The notes: generated by a model from the sequence alone, not told the origin. Positions 1-7,072 are shown, counted from the stretch's first letter. The stretch is DNA of 14,310 nucleotides from Leptospiraceae bacterium UBA2033 (GCA_002333425.1 DDBL01000250.1:53841-68150); one strand, 5' to 3'. A program made the numbers and translations.

Positions 1-1008
1 GAAGTTATCACCAAACCAACAAAAATTGAAATTGTAAAACCAGAAATTCTTTCGATCGAAAATCTCTCTTTAACGATTCAAGGCAAACCAGTGTTACCCG
101 TTCTGCAAAATGTATCCTTTACTTTAGAAGAAGGAGAAATTTTGGCTTTAGTTGGAGAATCCGGTAGCGGAAAATCCCTAACAGCCCTTTCGATTACAAA
201 ACTTTTACCCGTAAAACAATTCGAATACACAACTGGAAAAATTATTTTCAGTGGAACGAATATTCTAGAAGTCAGTGACGAGAAATTACGCGCCATTCGT
301 GGAAAGGAAATCGCTTACATCTTCCAAGATCCATTTACATCACTCAATCCATTAAAAAAAATCAAAGACCAAATCATTGAGTCTTACAAGATTCATATTT
401 CCGAAAACGAAAAAGAAGCTGTGGATAAGGCAAAGTATCTGCTAAATAAAGTCGGCTTAACTGAGCTAGACGATAGACTCAATTCTTACCCAGGTCAAAT
501 GAGCGGTGGAATGTTGCAAAGAATTTGTATCGCCTCTGCTCTCATGTGTGATCCAAAACTTTTGATCGCCGATGAGCCAACTAGCGCACTAGACGTTACC
601 ATTCAATCGCAATTGGTTGATTTACTTTTGAAAATCAAAGAAGAAATCTCTATGTCAATCCTATTTATCTCGCATGATATTTCGCTTGTCGCATCTCTTG
701 CGAATCGAATCGCTGTGATGTATGCGGGACAGATTGTTGAAATTGGAGAGACTGATCTTTTGATTGAAAAGCCTAATCATCCTTATACGCAAGCACTTCT
801 TCGTTCTATTCCAAGTGGAATCAAATCGCACCAAAGGCTTGCGGTCATTGATGGAATCGTGCCTTCGCCTGTCAATTATCCAGTGGGTTGTCATTTTTCT
901 ACTCGCTGTCCACAGGTAATGGAACGATGTAAACTCGAAAAACCTCTGCTCTATGAGCTAACACAGAATAGACGCTCGGCTTGTTTTTTACAGGAGAAGA
1001 AAAAATGA
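1..1008 (+). CDS. Peptide/nickel-type ABC importer ATPase, DppD/OppD-like (5' partial)
   Basis: Cytoplasmic ATPase, one of two that power a dipeptide/oligopeptide/nickel-type ABC importer. The frame is open from base 1 with no ATG in the first 30 codons, and those codons already encode the first family strand (ILSIENLSL), so the true start lies upstream; the GTG at 91 is too late. Counting from the first codon seen: Walker A GESGSGKS 52-59, Q-loop FQD near 109, signature MSGGM near 167-171, Walker B and D-loop DEPTSALD 191-198, H-loop ISHD with His 225. The C-terminal oligo_HPY region has HPYTQALL and four cysteines (297, 303, 310, 328), a pattern that binds an Fe-S cluster in some DppD/OppD proteins. 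Its stop overlaps the next ATPase (ATGA, 1005-1008), so the pair is translated together. Permease and binding-protein genes are not in the window, and the substrate cannot be read from the sequence. Confidence 0.93.
   Translation, partial: EVITKPTKIEIVKPEILSIENLSLTIQGKPVLPVLQNVSFTLEEGEILALVGESGSGKSLTALSITKLLPVKQFEYTTGKIIFSGTNILEVSDEKLRAIRGKEIAYIFQDPFTSLNPLKKIKDQIIESYKIHISENEKEAVDKAKYLLNKVGLTELDDRLNSYPGQMSGGMLQRICIASALMCDPKLLIADEPTSALDVTIQSQLVDLLLKIKEEISMSILFISHDISLVASLANRIAVMYAGQIVEIGETDLLIEKPNHPYTQALLRSIPSGIKSHQRLAVIDGIVPSPVNYPVGCHFSTRCPQVMERCKLEKPLLYELTQNRRSACFLQEKKK
992..996 (+). promoter_or_regulatory. Ribosome binding site deciding the start of the second ATPase
   Basis: AGGAG lies 8 nt before the ATG at 1005, inside the end of the upstream gene. 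It favours ATG 1005 over the in-frame TTG at 981, whose extra residues (MFFTGEEK) are simply the translated ribosome binding site. Confidence 0.75.
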
Positions 1009-1952
1009 TCGAAGTAAAAAATCTCTCTTCTAGTTATACTGTAAATTCAAAAGAGTTTTTTAAGAAGAATATCATTCGTGCTGTAGAAAATGTAGACATT
1101 ACGATTCCTGACAAACACACTCTCGGTTTAGTCGGAGAATCCGGTTGCGGCAAATCATCATTAGGCAGAACGATACTTCGTTTACAACCTTTCGATTCAG
1201 GAAGTATCCATTATAACGGCGTAGAACTCACTACTCTTTCCCAAAAAGAATTACTTCCTTACAGGAAGAATCTGCAAATTATTTTCCAAGACCCTTACTC
1301 TTCTTTAAATCCAAGGCTTACTATTTTTGAAATCATCACAGAAGGACTTACGATTCACAAAAAAGTTTCTCGTAGAGAATCTCAAGATCTAGCCGTTGCG
1401 ATCCTAGAAAAAATGAGTCTCAAATCAGACATACTCACTCGTTATCCGCACGAATTTTCCGGCGGACAGAGGCAGCGAATCGCCATTGCCCGCGCACTAA
1501 TTTTGAATCCTGAATTTATTGTATGTGATGAAATTGTTTCCGCACTTGATGTATCGAACCAAGCGCAGGTAATCAATCTACTTGCCGATTACAAAAAAGA
1601 CAAAAATCTTTCTCTACTATTTATTTCACACGATTTAAATATCATCACGCATATTTCAGATGACATCGCCATTATGTATTTGGGAAAAGTTGTAGAAGTA
1701 GGAAGTAAAAAAGAAATCATAGAAAAGCCATCTCATCCTTACACAAAATCCCTATTTGCCTCCACTTTCGAATTAGAGAATCGCAAAAAGAAAAGAGTAA
1801 TTTTATCGGGTGAAATTCCTGGCGTGTTAAATAAACCAACCGGTTGTTACTTCCATACCCGCTGTCCAATCGCACAGGACATTTGTAAGCGAGAAATTCC
1901 GCCAGTGAAAGTACTTTCTAAAACTCATACGTCAGCTTGTCATTTTAGTTGA
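1005..1952 (+). CDS. Peptide/nickel-type ABC importer ATPase, DppF/OppF-like
   Basis: Second ATPase of the importer, expected to form a heterodimer with the upstream DppD-like subunit under the inner-membrane permeases. 315 aa from ATG 1005, normal for the family. Walker A GESGCGKS 44-51, Q-loop IFQDPYSSLNP 93-103, signature FSGGQRQR 151-158, H-loop His 209. The C-terminal oligo_HPY part has HPYTKSL and cysteines 281, 287, 294 and 312. Oddity: the segment after Walker B reads DEIVSALD (175-182) where the family almost always has DEPVSALD. The catalytic Glu is kept, so the subunit is probably active. The CACAGAG-type repeat element begins 2 nt after the stop, so this looks like the end of the operon. 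Confidence 0.93.
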   Translation: MIEVKNLSSSYTVNSKEFFKKNIIRAVENVDITIPDKHTLGLVGESGCGKSSLGRTILRLQPFDSGSIHYNGVELTTLSQKELLPYRKNLQIIFQDPYSSLNPRLTIFEIITEGLTIHKKVSRRESQDLAVAILEKMSLKSDILTRYPHEFSGGQRQRIAIARALILNPEFIVCDEIVSALDVSNQAQVINLLADYKKDKNLSLLFISHDLNIITHISDDIAIMYLGKVVEVGSKKEIIEKPSHPYTKSLFASTFELENRKKKRVILSGEIPGVLNKPTGCYFHTRCPIAQDICKREIPPVKVLSKTHTSACHFS

Positions 1953-1953
1953 T

Positions 1954-2132
1954 AGGTTTTTTGCCACAGAGACACTGAGGCGCAGAGAGATTTAAAGCAA
2001 TTTTGTTTTCGTGAAATCAGTCTTGTTATTATGCGATGATTTAGGGTTTTTAATTAGCTCTCTTTGAGATGCCGCATTCGAATAAAAATACTACAGATCC
2101 AAGCCCTCCGTGCCTCTGTGGCAAAAAAACCT
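1954..2132. mobile_element. Short non-coding element with ~27-bp inverted terminal repeats (CACAGAG type)
   Basis: The left end 1954-1980 (AGG, a T run, then GCCACAGAGACACTGAGG) is matched in inverted orientation by 2105-2132. In the GCCACAGAG core 16 of 18 bases agree, and the arms differ by one T in the T run. The left arm is made of 8-bp units (CACAGAGA, CACTGAGG, CGCAGAGA). The ~125 bp interior has no credible gene; the small open frame starting at 2069 reads through the right arm and into the Uma2 gene in another frame. Size and ends suggest a MITE-like non-autonomous element. I saw no flanking target duplication. Similar CCACAGAG strings are, from memory, common in many bacterial intergenic regions. 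Confidence 0.6.
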
Positions 2133-2160
2133 TGACATATTCATCAAAAGGCTCAATTCT
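2132..2160 (+). promoter_or_regulatory. Possible outward promoter at the right edge of the repeat element
   Basis: A perfect TTGACA (2132-2137) begins inside the last base of the inverted repeat. At 17 nt spacing the -10 position holds only AATTCT (2155-2160), a poor match. Initiation there would leave almost no leader before the Uma2 ATG at 2166, and no clear ribosome binding site is visible. Weak call. Confidence 0.25.
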
Positions 2161-2165
2161 AAGTC

Positions 2166-2729
2166 ATGGCATCCCATGTATTAGAAAGAGAATTCCTCCG
2201 AGAAAATTTTGTGCCCATTACGGTAGAAGCATACCATTACCTTGCCGAGAAAAATCTAATTTCTGAAAACTCAGAATTAATAGAAGGAGTCATTGTAAAA
2301 AAAATGCCTAAGTCCCCTATTCATTCCGCTTTAATTCGCAAGTTAATTCAGTTTTTTCAAAAAACAATATTGTCTAACTACACTATATCGAGTGAAAATC
2401 CATTAACGCTAAATCATTCAGAACCTGAACCGGATTTAGCTATTGTTGATTTTCGCGAAGATTTCTATGCTACGGCTCATCCGAGTTTTGCGCATCTAGT
2501 TATTGAAATTTCTCTTTCCACTATCGCATTCGATCGAGACAAAGCGGACATTTATGCCTCAGCCAAAATTCCTGAATACTGGATTTTTAATTTGCAAAAC
2601 AAAACTCTCGAAGTATTTCAAAATCCATCAAACGACAAATATCAATTAGCCACAGTTCTAACTGCGGCTGATTCTATTCACCCTCTCTTTCAACCTGAAA
2701 TAATTTTAGATTTGAAAGAATTTTTGTAA
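2166..2729 (+). CDS. Uma2-family (DUF820) PD-(D/E)XK endonuclease-like protein
   Basis: 187 aa, the usual length for Uma2/DUF820 proteins, which have a restriction-endonuclease fold; their biological role is unsettled. Family landmarks are present: ELIEG with Glu 40, EPDLAIV with Asp 90, LVIEIS with Glu 114, and the stretch DKADIYASAKIPEYWIF with Lys 126 and the typical IPEYW. The likely acidic and Lys active-site residues are therefore intact. No signal peptide or membrane segment. The gene starts 33 nt after an inverted-repeat element and runs convergently into the OmpA-like gene with only 4 nt between stop codons. These genes often occur in several copies per genome and behave as accessory genes. 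Start: the ATG at 2166 is the first in frame after the repeat; no good Shine-Dalgarno precedes it. Confidence 0.87.
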   Translation: MASHVLEREFLRENFVPITVEAYHYLAEKNLISENSELIEGVIVKKMPKSPIHSALIRKLIQFFQKTILSNYTISSENPLTLNHSEPEPDLAIVDFREDFYATAHPSFAHLVIEISLSTIAFDRDKADIYASAKIPEYWIFNLQNKTLEVFQNPSNDKYQLATVLTAADSIHPLFQPEIILDLKEFL

Positions 2730-2734
2730 AATTC
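2718..2734. terminator. Small AT-rich hairpin between convergent genes
   Basis: GAATTTT (2718-2724) pairs with AAAATTC (2728-2734) around a 3-nt loop, spanning the Uma2 stop codon and reaching the end of the opposing gene. It could act as a weak two-way terminator. Seven bp, mostly A-T, so low confidence. Confidence 0.25.
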
Positions 2735-4116
2735 TAATCCATTACCTGAAAGTCAGTGCGACGATTAATTCGATTGGATTCAGGCTCTAAATTATTAATT
2801 ACTGGCTGTGTAGAGCCTTTTCCGTCTGCAATCATTCTTTTTCTGTCAATTCCTTTTGAATGCAAGTAGGTACGAACTGACTCAGCGCGCTCTAAGGATA
2901 ATATCTTGTTAAGCGAAACATCGCCCGTTAAATCAGTGTGACCTGTAATTCTAATTTTAGTGTCTGGGTTTTCTCGCAAGAAATCAGCGATTTGATTTAA
3001 GATGGGAAATGAATCAGAAAGTAATTCACTAGAATTTGTATCAAAGTGAACACTGTTGAGAGTTAGTTTTTTCTTTTCCTTCAAAGTTTTGTTGATTTCG
3101 TCTTTGAGTGTTTCTTTCTTGGGAAGTTCGACAACGTTTGGGATTTCGATGTCTTTTTGTGGGGGGTTGACTTTTGTTTCCTCGATTGGTTTGTCCCTGA
3201 TTGGTTTTTCATTCAGTGCAACTTTCGGTTCGTCGTCGTCTTTTAAAATAAGAGCGGTATATATGTCGTAATTCTCACTTACATTTTTGCGGCAAAAGTA
3301 AAATGCGTTATTCGCTCTATCAATCACCATGTAGGCTTCATCTCCACTAGTATTTATTTCTGGACCTAAATTTTCAGGCTCACTGTAACTTCCATCCTTT
3401 TCGATTTTGGAACGATAGATGTCATACCCACCATAACCACCAGCGCGGTTGGATGCGAAGTATATGTATTTGCCGTCTTTAGAAATAACTGCCGCAATAT
3501 TAGAAGAGCCTTCTTGATTGATCGGAGCAGGAAGTTCTTCTGGCTCTTGGAGATGATTTCCTAAAATTTTTGCTTTCCAAATTTTGGCTTCGCTTGGATT
3601 TCCAAACGGATAACGAGTAAAGTAAATATCACTTTCATGTAAGAATGGATTTTCCTCCATTTCCTCTGTGTTAATTTTATCTGAAAGACTTGAGGCTTTT
3701 GCCCATTTGCCTCCAACTTGTTCTGCGTAATATAAATCTCGGGATACTCCTAATTTGCCGTTCGGAAGTCTAAATTCAATCGAGCCATCCCGATTGGACG
3801 AGAATACAATAAACTTTTCATCTTCAGAAATAAAAGGACTTTGATCGTCATAAGGAGAGTTTAACGCGCGTAATTCGACAGGATTAGTCCATTTTCCATT
3901 TACTAGAGTTGATTTATACATGTCCGTATATTTAGAATTATTTCTCTTGGAATAAAAATACATGGTTTTACCATCAGCAGTAAGTGACGGCGCAAACTCT
4001 TGCATATCCGTATTGATGTTTCCGGGGATTGGACTTACTTTTACTTCAGGCACGGCATACAAATTAAAACAACAAAGAAATACAAAAATACAACTAGATA
4101 TATTTAGATAAGACAT
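2734..4116 (-). CDS. OmpA-family cell-envelope protein with WD40-like (PD40) beta-propeller repeats
   Basis: 460 aa, exported. The N-terminus is a hydrophobic signal (residues ~5-21); FVFLC is a possible lipobox and LYA|VP a possible signal-peptidase I site, so lipoprotein or periplasmic/outer-membrane anchored. Residues ~40-290 hold TolB/PD40-like blades, each a hydrophobic strand, a YF.S.R or VFSSNRDG type turn and DIY/DMY (44-70, 92-131, 210-235, 260-287). A Lys/Glu/Pro-rich linker (~293-350) leads to a C-terminal OmpA domain (353-460) with the peptidoglycan-binding motif TGHTD (Asp 394), SLERAESV (Arg 410) and NRRTDF. Probable role: a non-covalent link between envelope and cell wall. The start was set at ATG 4116, since the TTG at 4140 would put the ribosome binding site inside the protein. 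The gene lies 84 nt downstream of an unknown gene on the same strand. Confidence 0.9.
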   Translation of the reverse strand: MSYLNISSCIFVFLCCFNLYAVPEVKVSPIPGNINTDMQEFAPSLTADGKTMYFYSKRNNSKYTDMYKSTLVNGKWTNPVELRALNSPYDDQSPFISEDEKFIVFSSNRDGSIEFRLPNGKLGVSRDLYYAEQVGGKWAKASSLSDKINTEEMEENPFLHESDIYFTRYPFGNPSEAKIWKAKILGNHLQEPEELPAPINQEGSSNIAAVISKDGKYIYFASNRAGGYGGYDIYRSKIEKDGSYSEPENLGPEINTSGDEAYMVIDRANNAFYFCRKNVSENYDIYTALILKDDDEPKVALNEKPIRDKPIEETKVNPPQKDIEIPNVVELPKKETLKDEINKTLKEKKKLTLNSVHFDTNSSELLSDSFPILNQIADFLRENPDTKIRITGHTDLTGDVSLNKILSLERAESVRTYLHSKGIDRKRMIADGKGSTQPVINNLEPESNRINRRTDFQVMD

Positions 4117-4126
4117 AAGTAGAATT

Positions 4127-4132
4127 CTCCCC
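4127..4132 (-). promoter_or_regulatory. Ribosome binding site for the OmpA-like gene
   Basis: On the minus strand GGGGAG sits 10 nt before ATG 4116. It decides against the upstream in-frame TTG at 4140. Confidence 0.6.
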
Positions 4133-4200
4133 ACAGACAATGTGAAAATTACCTTACATTCATCGGAAAAATAAAAATTAGATTAACGTTTGTAAATAAA

Positions 4201-4770
4201 TTAATTCATTAAATTTTCGTAAGACAATTTTTCGTAAAGAATTGCAGACCCTAAAATCATCTGATCTAAAATATTTGCTAATCCAACCGCCTCTTCTTCT
4301 GTAATAACTTTATCCGCCAAAGCATTTTTTAAATCTTCAATAAACTGTAATACTTGTAGCTTGAGGTAATTGTCATACCAATATCGAACGGATTTGATTT
4401 TGGCAATTTCTTCCATTTTGAATTTGTGAATAAGTTGGAAGGAATATTCATCTAAAAATTTAACTTCCAATAACTGAGAGTTATTTTGTTTTTTAATGTA
4501 TTTACTTTCTAAAAATTTTTTCAGAACAACTGCAATCTGGATTATATCTCGCATATTACGAATGATTACAATTTTTTCATTTCCAATTAGTTTTCCGTCA
4601 TTTTGAACAAAGGCTTCATAAACACCTCCTGTGTGCTTATACTCTTGAATTAATTCAGTGATTAGCTCGTTAAAACTTAGCTTTGTATAACTTGAATTGA
4701 TATTCCAACGAATAAACAATTCCCCTTCTTCATTGAGTGAAAAATCTTCCATGGACTTATATTTACTCAC
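4201..4770 (-). CDS. Hypothetical protein, 189 aa
   Basis: I do not recognise this family. The predicted protein is soluble, with no signal peptide or membrane segment. The first ~45 residues look like beta strands (FSLNEEGELFIRWNIN). The middle (~65-100) is a hydrophobic strand-helix (KIVIIRNMRDIIQIAVVLKK), and the C-terminal third is helical with an acidic stretch ALADKVITEEEAVGLANIL (~150-168) reminiscent of a helix-turn-helix or EF-like pair, though no motif is complete. Base use matches the neighbours. The start is uncertain: GTG at 4770 gives MSKYKSMEDF, while the ATG at 4752 would give MEDFSL; neither has a strong ribosome binding site. It is divergent from lepB and 84 nt upstream of the OmpA-like gene on the same strand, so it may be cotranscribed with the latter. 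Confidence 0.7.
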   Translation of the reverse strand: MSKYKSMEDFSLNEEGELFIRWNINSSYTKLSFNELITELIQEYKHTGGVYEAFVQNDGKLIGNEKIVIIRNMRDIIQIAVVLKKFLESKYIKKQNNSQLLEVKFLDEYSFQLIHKFKMEEIAKIKSVRYWYDNYLKLQVLQFIEDLKNALADKVITEEEAVGLANILDQMILGSAILYEKLSYENLMN

Positions 4771-4841
4771 TAGAATAAAAAGTCAAGTGATGATAAGTCA
4801 GTGGGCTTTTTCAAAAAAATACACTTAGGAAAAAAAAGAAA

Positions 4842-4871
4842 TTCACAGAATAAGGGCTTTTAAACTATACT
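4842..4871 (+). promoter_or_regulatory. Candidate sigma70-type promoter for lepB
   Basis: TTCACA (4842-4847), 18 nt spacer, TATACT (4866-4871). Predicted initiation near 4878 leaves a ~12-nt leader before ATG 4890. It lies in the divergent gap between the 189-aa unknown gene and lepB. Confidence 0.45.
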
Positions 4872-4889
4872 ACGAATGGTAGTTTTTGT

Positions 4890-5999
4890 ATGACTCAAAA
4901 GAGTAAAGAAACCGTAAAACAAACATCCCCGCAATCCGAACCTCAATCCTTTTTTTCTTCCATTGGTTCCCTTATTTTCATCATTCTTCTAGTTTTTGCG
5001 TTTAAATCCTCAATTCTAGATGCAAATAATATTCCATCTGGTTCCATGATTCCAACTTTGAAAATTGGAGATTTTCTATTTGTAAATAAAATGCGCTATT
5101 CTATCAGAATGCCATTTACCGAAAAAGAATTGTTCCGATTTGATGACCCAAAACGCGGTGACATAGTCACATTTGACCCACCCAACCGAAACAAGATACG
5201 AACTCTACTTGTAGAATTGGGAATGAGTCCTGAGCTGTCCGCCTACATTCGTCCTGCAATCGAGGACAATTATATCGAAAGTAATTCTTCTCCTAGATAC
5301 TTTGGTCTTGGAAATATGTTCTCCAAAAGATTTGTAAAAAGAGTTGTAGGTTTACCAGGCGATACAATGCGACTTCGTCAAACACAGCAGAAATCTGCTC
5401 GCGGTGACATTGTAAGTTATACATTTATCGAATACAAAGAGAAAGGAACAACTAGTTTTAAAAATTATAATCCTGAAGTTCATCCGACAGATAATGAACT
5501 ATCTGATTTAGATAATGTAAATGCTATCGGCAAATCACTATTTACCGAAACAAAACGGGACTTTAAACATTTTGTAATTGAAGGATCTCATTCCGCCAGT
5601 TACGAATTTTTTGAATATTGTTCCAAGAACAACGGAACTTGTAAAATTCCAGATGGTTATTATATGGTGATGGGAGATAATCGAGATGACTCCAGTGATT
5701 CTAGATTTTGGGGTCTTGTCAAACGAGAGGATATTCTCGGTAAGGCGCTCGTCATTTATTTCTCAATTAATTGGAAAGACAATACATGTATGTATAAAAA
5801 CACCATTGGCAATTTAGAATCAGATCCATTCCACGAAGAAAAATACGAAAACGAAGATTTATTCAAAAATTGTCATCCAAGCGAAATCGATCGTTCCATG
5901 ATGAATGAAAGTCTATTCGGTTGGCTCGATAGGACAATACGTTATCGTATTTGGCGAATGGATATTCGTTGGAAACGAATTGGTCGTATCTTAGAGTGA
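4890..5999 (+). CDS. lepB: Signal peptidase I
   Basis: Inner-membrane serine protease that removes signal peptides from secreted proteins. 369 aa. One membrane helix at ~24-40 (IGSLIFIILLVFAF), then family box B IPSGSMIPTL with catalytic Ser 52, box D FVKRVVGLPGD with general-base Lys 150, and box E GDNRDDSSDSR (262-272). The protein is longer than E. coli LepB (324 aa): it has an insert between boxes B and D (~95-145), a long loop between D and E (~160-255), and a C-terminal tail ending in a basic amphipathic segment (RYRIWRMDIRWKRIGRILE). Four cysteines (243, 251, 300, 328) lie in the predicted periplasmic part and could form disulfides. The first gene of a three-gene run, it overlaps the next by GTGA at 5996-5999. 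Confidence 0.95.
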   Translation: MTQKSKETVKQTSPQSEPQSFFSSIGSLIFIILLVFAFKSSILDANNIPSGSMIPTLKIGDFLFVNKMRYSIRMPFTEKELFRFDDPKRGDIVTFDPPNRNKIRTLLVELGMSPELSAYIRPAIEDNYIESNSSPRYFGLGNMFSKRFVKRVVGLPGDTMRLRQTQQKSARGDIVSYTFIEYKEKGTTSFKNYNPEVHPTDNELSDLDNVNAIGKSLFTETKRDFKHFVIEGSHSASYEFFEYCSKNNGTCKIPDGYYMVMGDNRDDSSDSRFWGLVKREDILGKALVIYFSINWKDNTCMYKNTIGNLESDPFHEEKYENEDLFKNCHPSEIDRSMMNESLFGWLDRTIRYRIWRMDIRWKRIGRILE

Positions 6000-6208
6000 A
6001 TCTCTGGGAACTTTCCAGTCTTGGAATGGAATTTGCCTTTATATTTGTAGGCTCAGTACTTCTTGGGAATTATCTAGACGAAAAATTTCAGACTTCTCCT
6101 TGGGGAATAATGGTATTTGCCGTTATAGGTTTTTCCTTTGCAATTTACTACATCATCTACCGCGCTAATAAAGTTAATTCAGATGATGAAAATAGCAAAC
6201 CTAAATGA
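5996..6208 (+). CDS. AtpZ/AtpI-family small membrane protein (F-ATPase gene-1 type)
   Basis: A 70-aa inner-membrane protein with two predicted helices (~10-25 and ~35-54) joined by GNYLDEKFQTSPWG, the hallmark of the AtpZ/ATPase_gene1 family. These proteins are encoded near F-type ATP synthase genes and are thought to aid assembly or Mg/Ca transport. Here it follows lepB and precedes an acetyltransferase, with no ATP synthase gene inside the window, which is unusual. The start chosen is GTG 5996, forming GTGA with the lepB stop; an in-frame TTG at 5951 would add 15 residues inside lepB that do not look like the family. The tail is short and acidic (NSDDENSKPK). Confidence 0.75.
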   Translation: MNLWELSSLGMEFAFIFVGSVLLGNYLDEKFQTSPWGIMVFAVIGFSFAIYYIIYRANKVNSDDENSKPK

Positions 6209-6648
6209 TTCAGATCATCGAAGCAACCTTAACCGATCTAGAAAAAATCATTCCCTTATTTCATAAGTATAGAGAATTTTACCAAGTAGAATACAAACTA
6301 CAAGAGGTTGAAATTTTTCTTACACAGCGAATCGAAAAAAGTCAATCCAAAATATTTTTCGCTATTGATCGTGATAAGGCTATTGGGTTTACTCAGCTTT
6401 ATCCGTCGTTTTCTTCTCTTTCACTCAAACCGGTTTGGATTTTAAATGATTTGTATGTCGATGAGAATTTTCGTAAACAAGGTGTAGGCAAAATGCTATT
6501 AGACGCTGCAAAAGATTTTGCAATCCAAACAAATAGCAAAGGTCTCACACTAACAACAGGAATCGAAAATGAAACCGCACAAAGTCTATTTGAAAAATTC
6601 GGCTTTATTAGAAACGAACATTTCTATGAATACTTTTTGTTTTTCTGA
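6205..6648 (+). CDS. GNAT-family N-acetyltransferase
   Basis: 147 aa, one GNAT domain. Motif A is clear: hydrophobic strand WILNDLYVDENF followed by R90-K-Q-G-V-G-K96, the acetyl-CoA pyrophosphate-binding loop, then a helix. Motif B is GLTLTTGIENETAQSLFEKFGF (~113-134), with the usual Asn and C-terminal Tyr/Phe residues. The acceptor substrate cannot be told. It overlaps the AtpZ-like gene by ATGA (6205-6208), so lepB, the AtpZ-like gene and this one are probably one transcription unit. Confidence 0.88.
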   Translation: MIQIIEATLTDLEKIIPLFHKYREFYQVEYKLQEVEIFLTQRIEKSQSKIFFAIDRDKAIGFTQLYPSFSSLSLKPVWILNDLYVDENFRKQGVGKMLLDAAKDFAIQTNSKGLTLTTGIENETAQSLFEKFGFIRNEHFYEYFLFF

Positions 6649-6668
6649 GATGAACTTAATATATTTTT

Positions 6669-6690
6669 TACCACAGATGAACACGGATTA
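6669..6690 (+). repeat. ACCACAGATGAACACGG-type dispersed repeat (single copy here)
   Basis: The 84-nt gap 6649-6732 holds a string beginning TACCACAGATGAACACGG (6669-6690). From memory, such ACCACAGATGAACAC strings recur in intergenic DNA of many bacteria. Nothing else is recognised in the gap. It lies 43 nt upstream of the start of the broken restriction gene. Confidence 0.4.
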
Positions 6691-6828
6691 AATTATTGAC
6701 GATTTTATTCATTAACCTCAACTTGTAAGGCTATGGCACTTAGCTGGAATGAAATCAAAGAACGAGCAGTTACATTCTCAAAAGAATGGGAAAATACAAT
6801 TAGTGAAGATGCGGAAGCAAAACCTTTT

Positions 6829-6849
6829 TTCAAGAGAGACTCTCTTGAA
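6829..6849. repeat. 21-bp palindrome at the left junction of the inserted DNA
   Basis: TTCAAGAGAG (6829-6838) and CTCTCTTGAA (6840-6849) are perfect 10-bp inverted arms around a single A. The palindrome sits just where similarity to the MmeI N-terminus stops, so it may be the end of the inserted element. Confidence 0.6.
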
Positions 6850-6913
6850 CTCCTTTCTCTTATCTTTTCAATTTACAATTCATTTTTATTCCACTCCCGT
6901 GAAGTGATTGCCT

Positions 6914-6959
6914 CTTACTTTTTTCTTTTCTTTTATGTAAAAGAAAAGAAAAAAGTAAG
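6914..6959. repeat. Perfect 22-bp inverted repeat with 2-nt centre
   Basis: The left arm 6914-6935 (CTTAC, then T runs broken by C) pairs without mismatch with 6938-6959 (A runs broken by G, ending GTAAG) around TG. Part of the right arm recurs just after it at 6961-6976 (AAAAAAGAAAAGAAAA). No U tract follows on either strand, so it is not a standard intrinsic terminator. More likely it is the core of the repeat element. Confidence 0.8.
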
Positions 6960-7072
6960 CAAAAAAGAAAAGAAAACCCGCAGCTCAGGCTTTTTCGTTC
7001 AAACACTTCGCAATGCTCCTTTAATACATTTTCTAATACGTGGCTAATTCGGAGAATGATTATAAAAAGTTT

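Larger units (their letters stand above)
6733..7047 (+). pseudogene. 5' remnant of an MmeI-like restriction/methyltransferase gene, reading into repeat DNA
   Basis: The first ~33 codons (ALSWNEIKERAVTFSKEWEN and on to AEAKPFF, 6733 to ~6831) match what I know of the N-terminus of MmeI-type fused type IIL/IIG enzymes. From ~6832 the frame leaves the family and encodes low-complexity residues (FFLFFYVKEKKKVSKKEKK) derived from a hairpin repeat, ending at 7047. The family core expected next, a PD-(D/E)XK nuclease with D...EXK, is absent. The rest of the gene continues at 7116 in a different frame (this ORF is frame 1, the methyltransferase frame 3), with a stop at 7089-7091 in that frame. A ribosome-site-like AAGG precedes ATG 6733, so the original start is intact. 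Probably not a functional protein. Confidence 0.75.

Noticed and set aside
2069..2266. 65-aa open frame across the right repeat arm and the start of the Uma2 gene
   Set aside because: It is a shadow frame: it reads through an inverted repeat and then overlaps Uma2 codons out of frame, with low-complexity, cysteine-rich residues and no family motif.
3056..3271. 71-aa Ser/Phe-rich frame opposite the OmpA-like gene linker
   Set aside because: It is the antisense of the Lys/Glu-rich linker; the composition is explained by that.
6914..6959. Long hairpin as an intrinsic terminator
   Set aside because: The stem is strong, but no U tract follows on either strand and the flanks do not correspond to the end of an intact gene.
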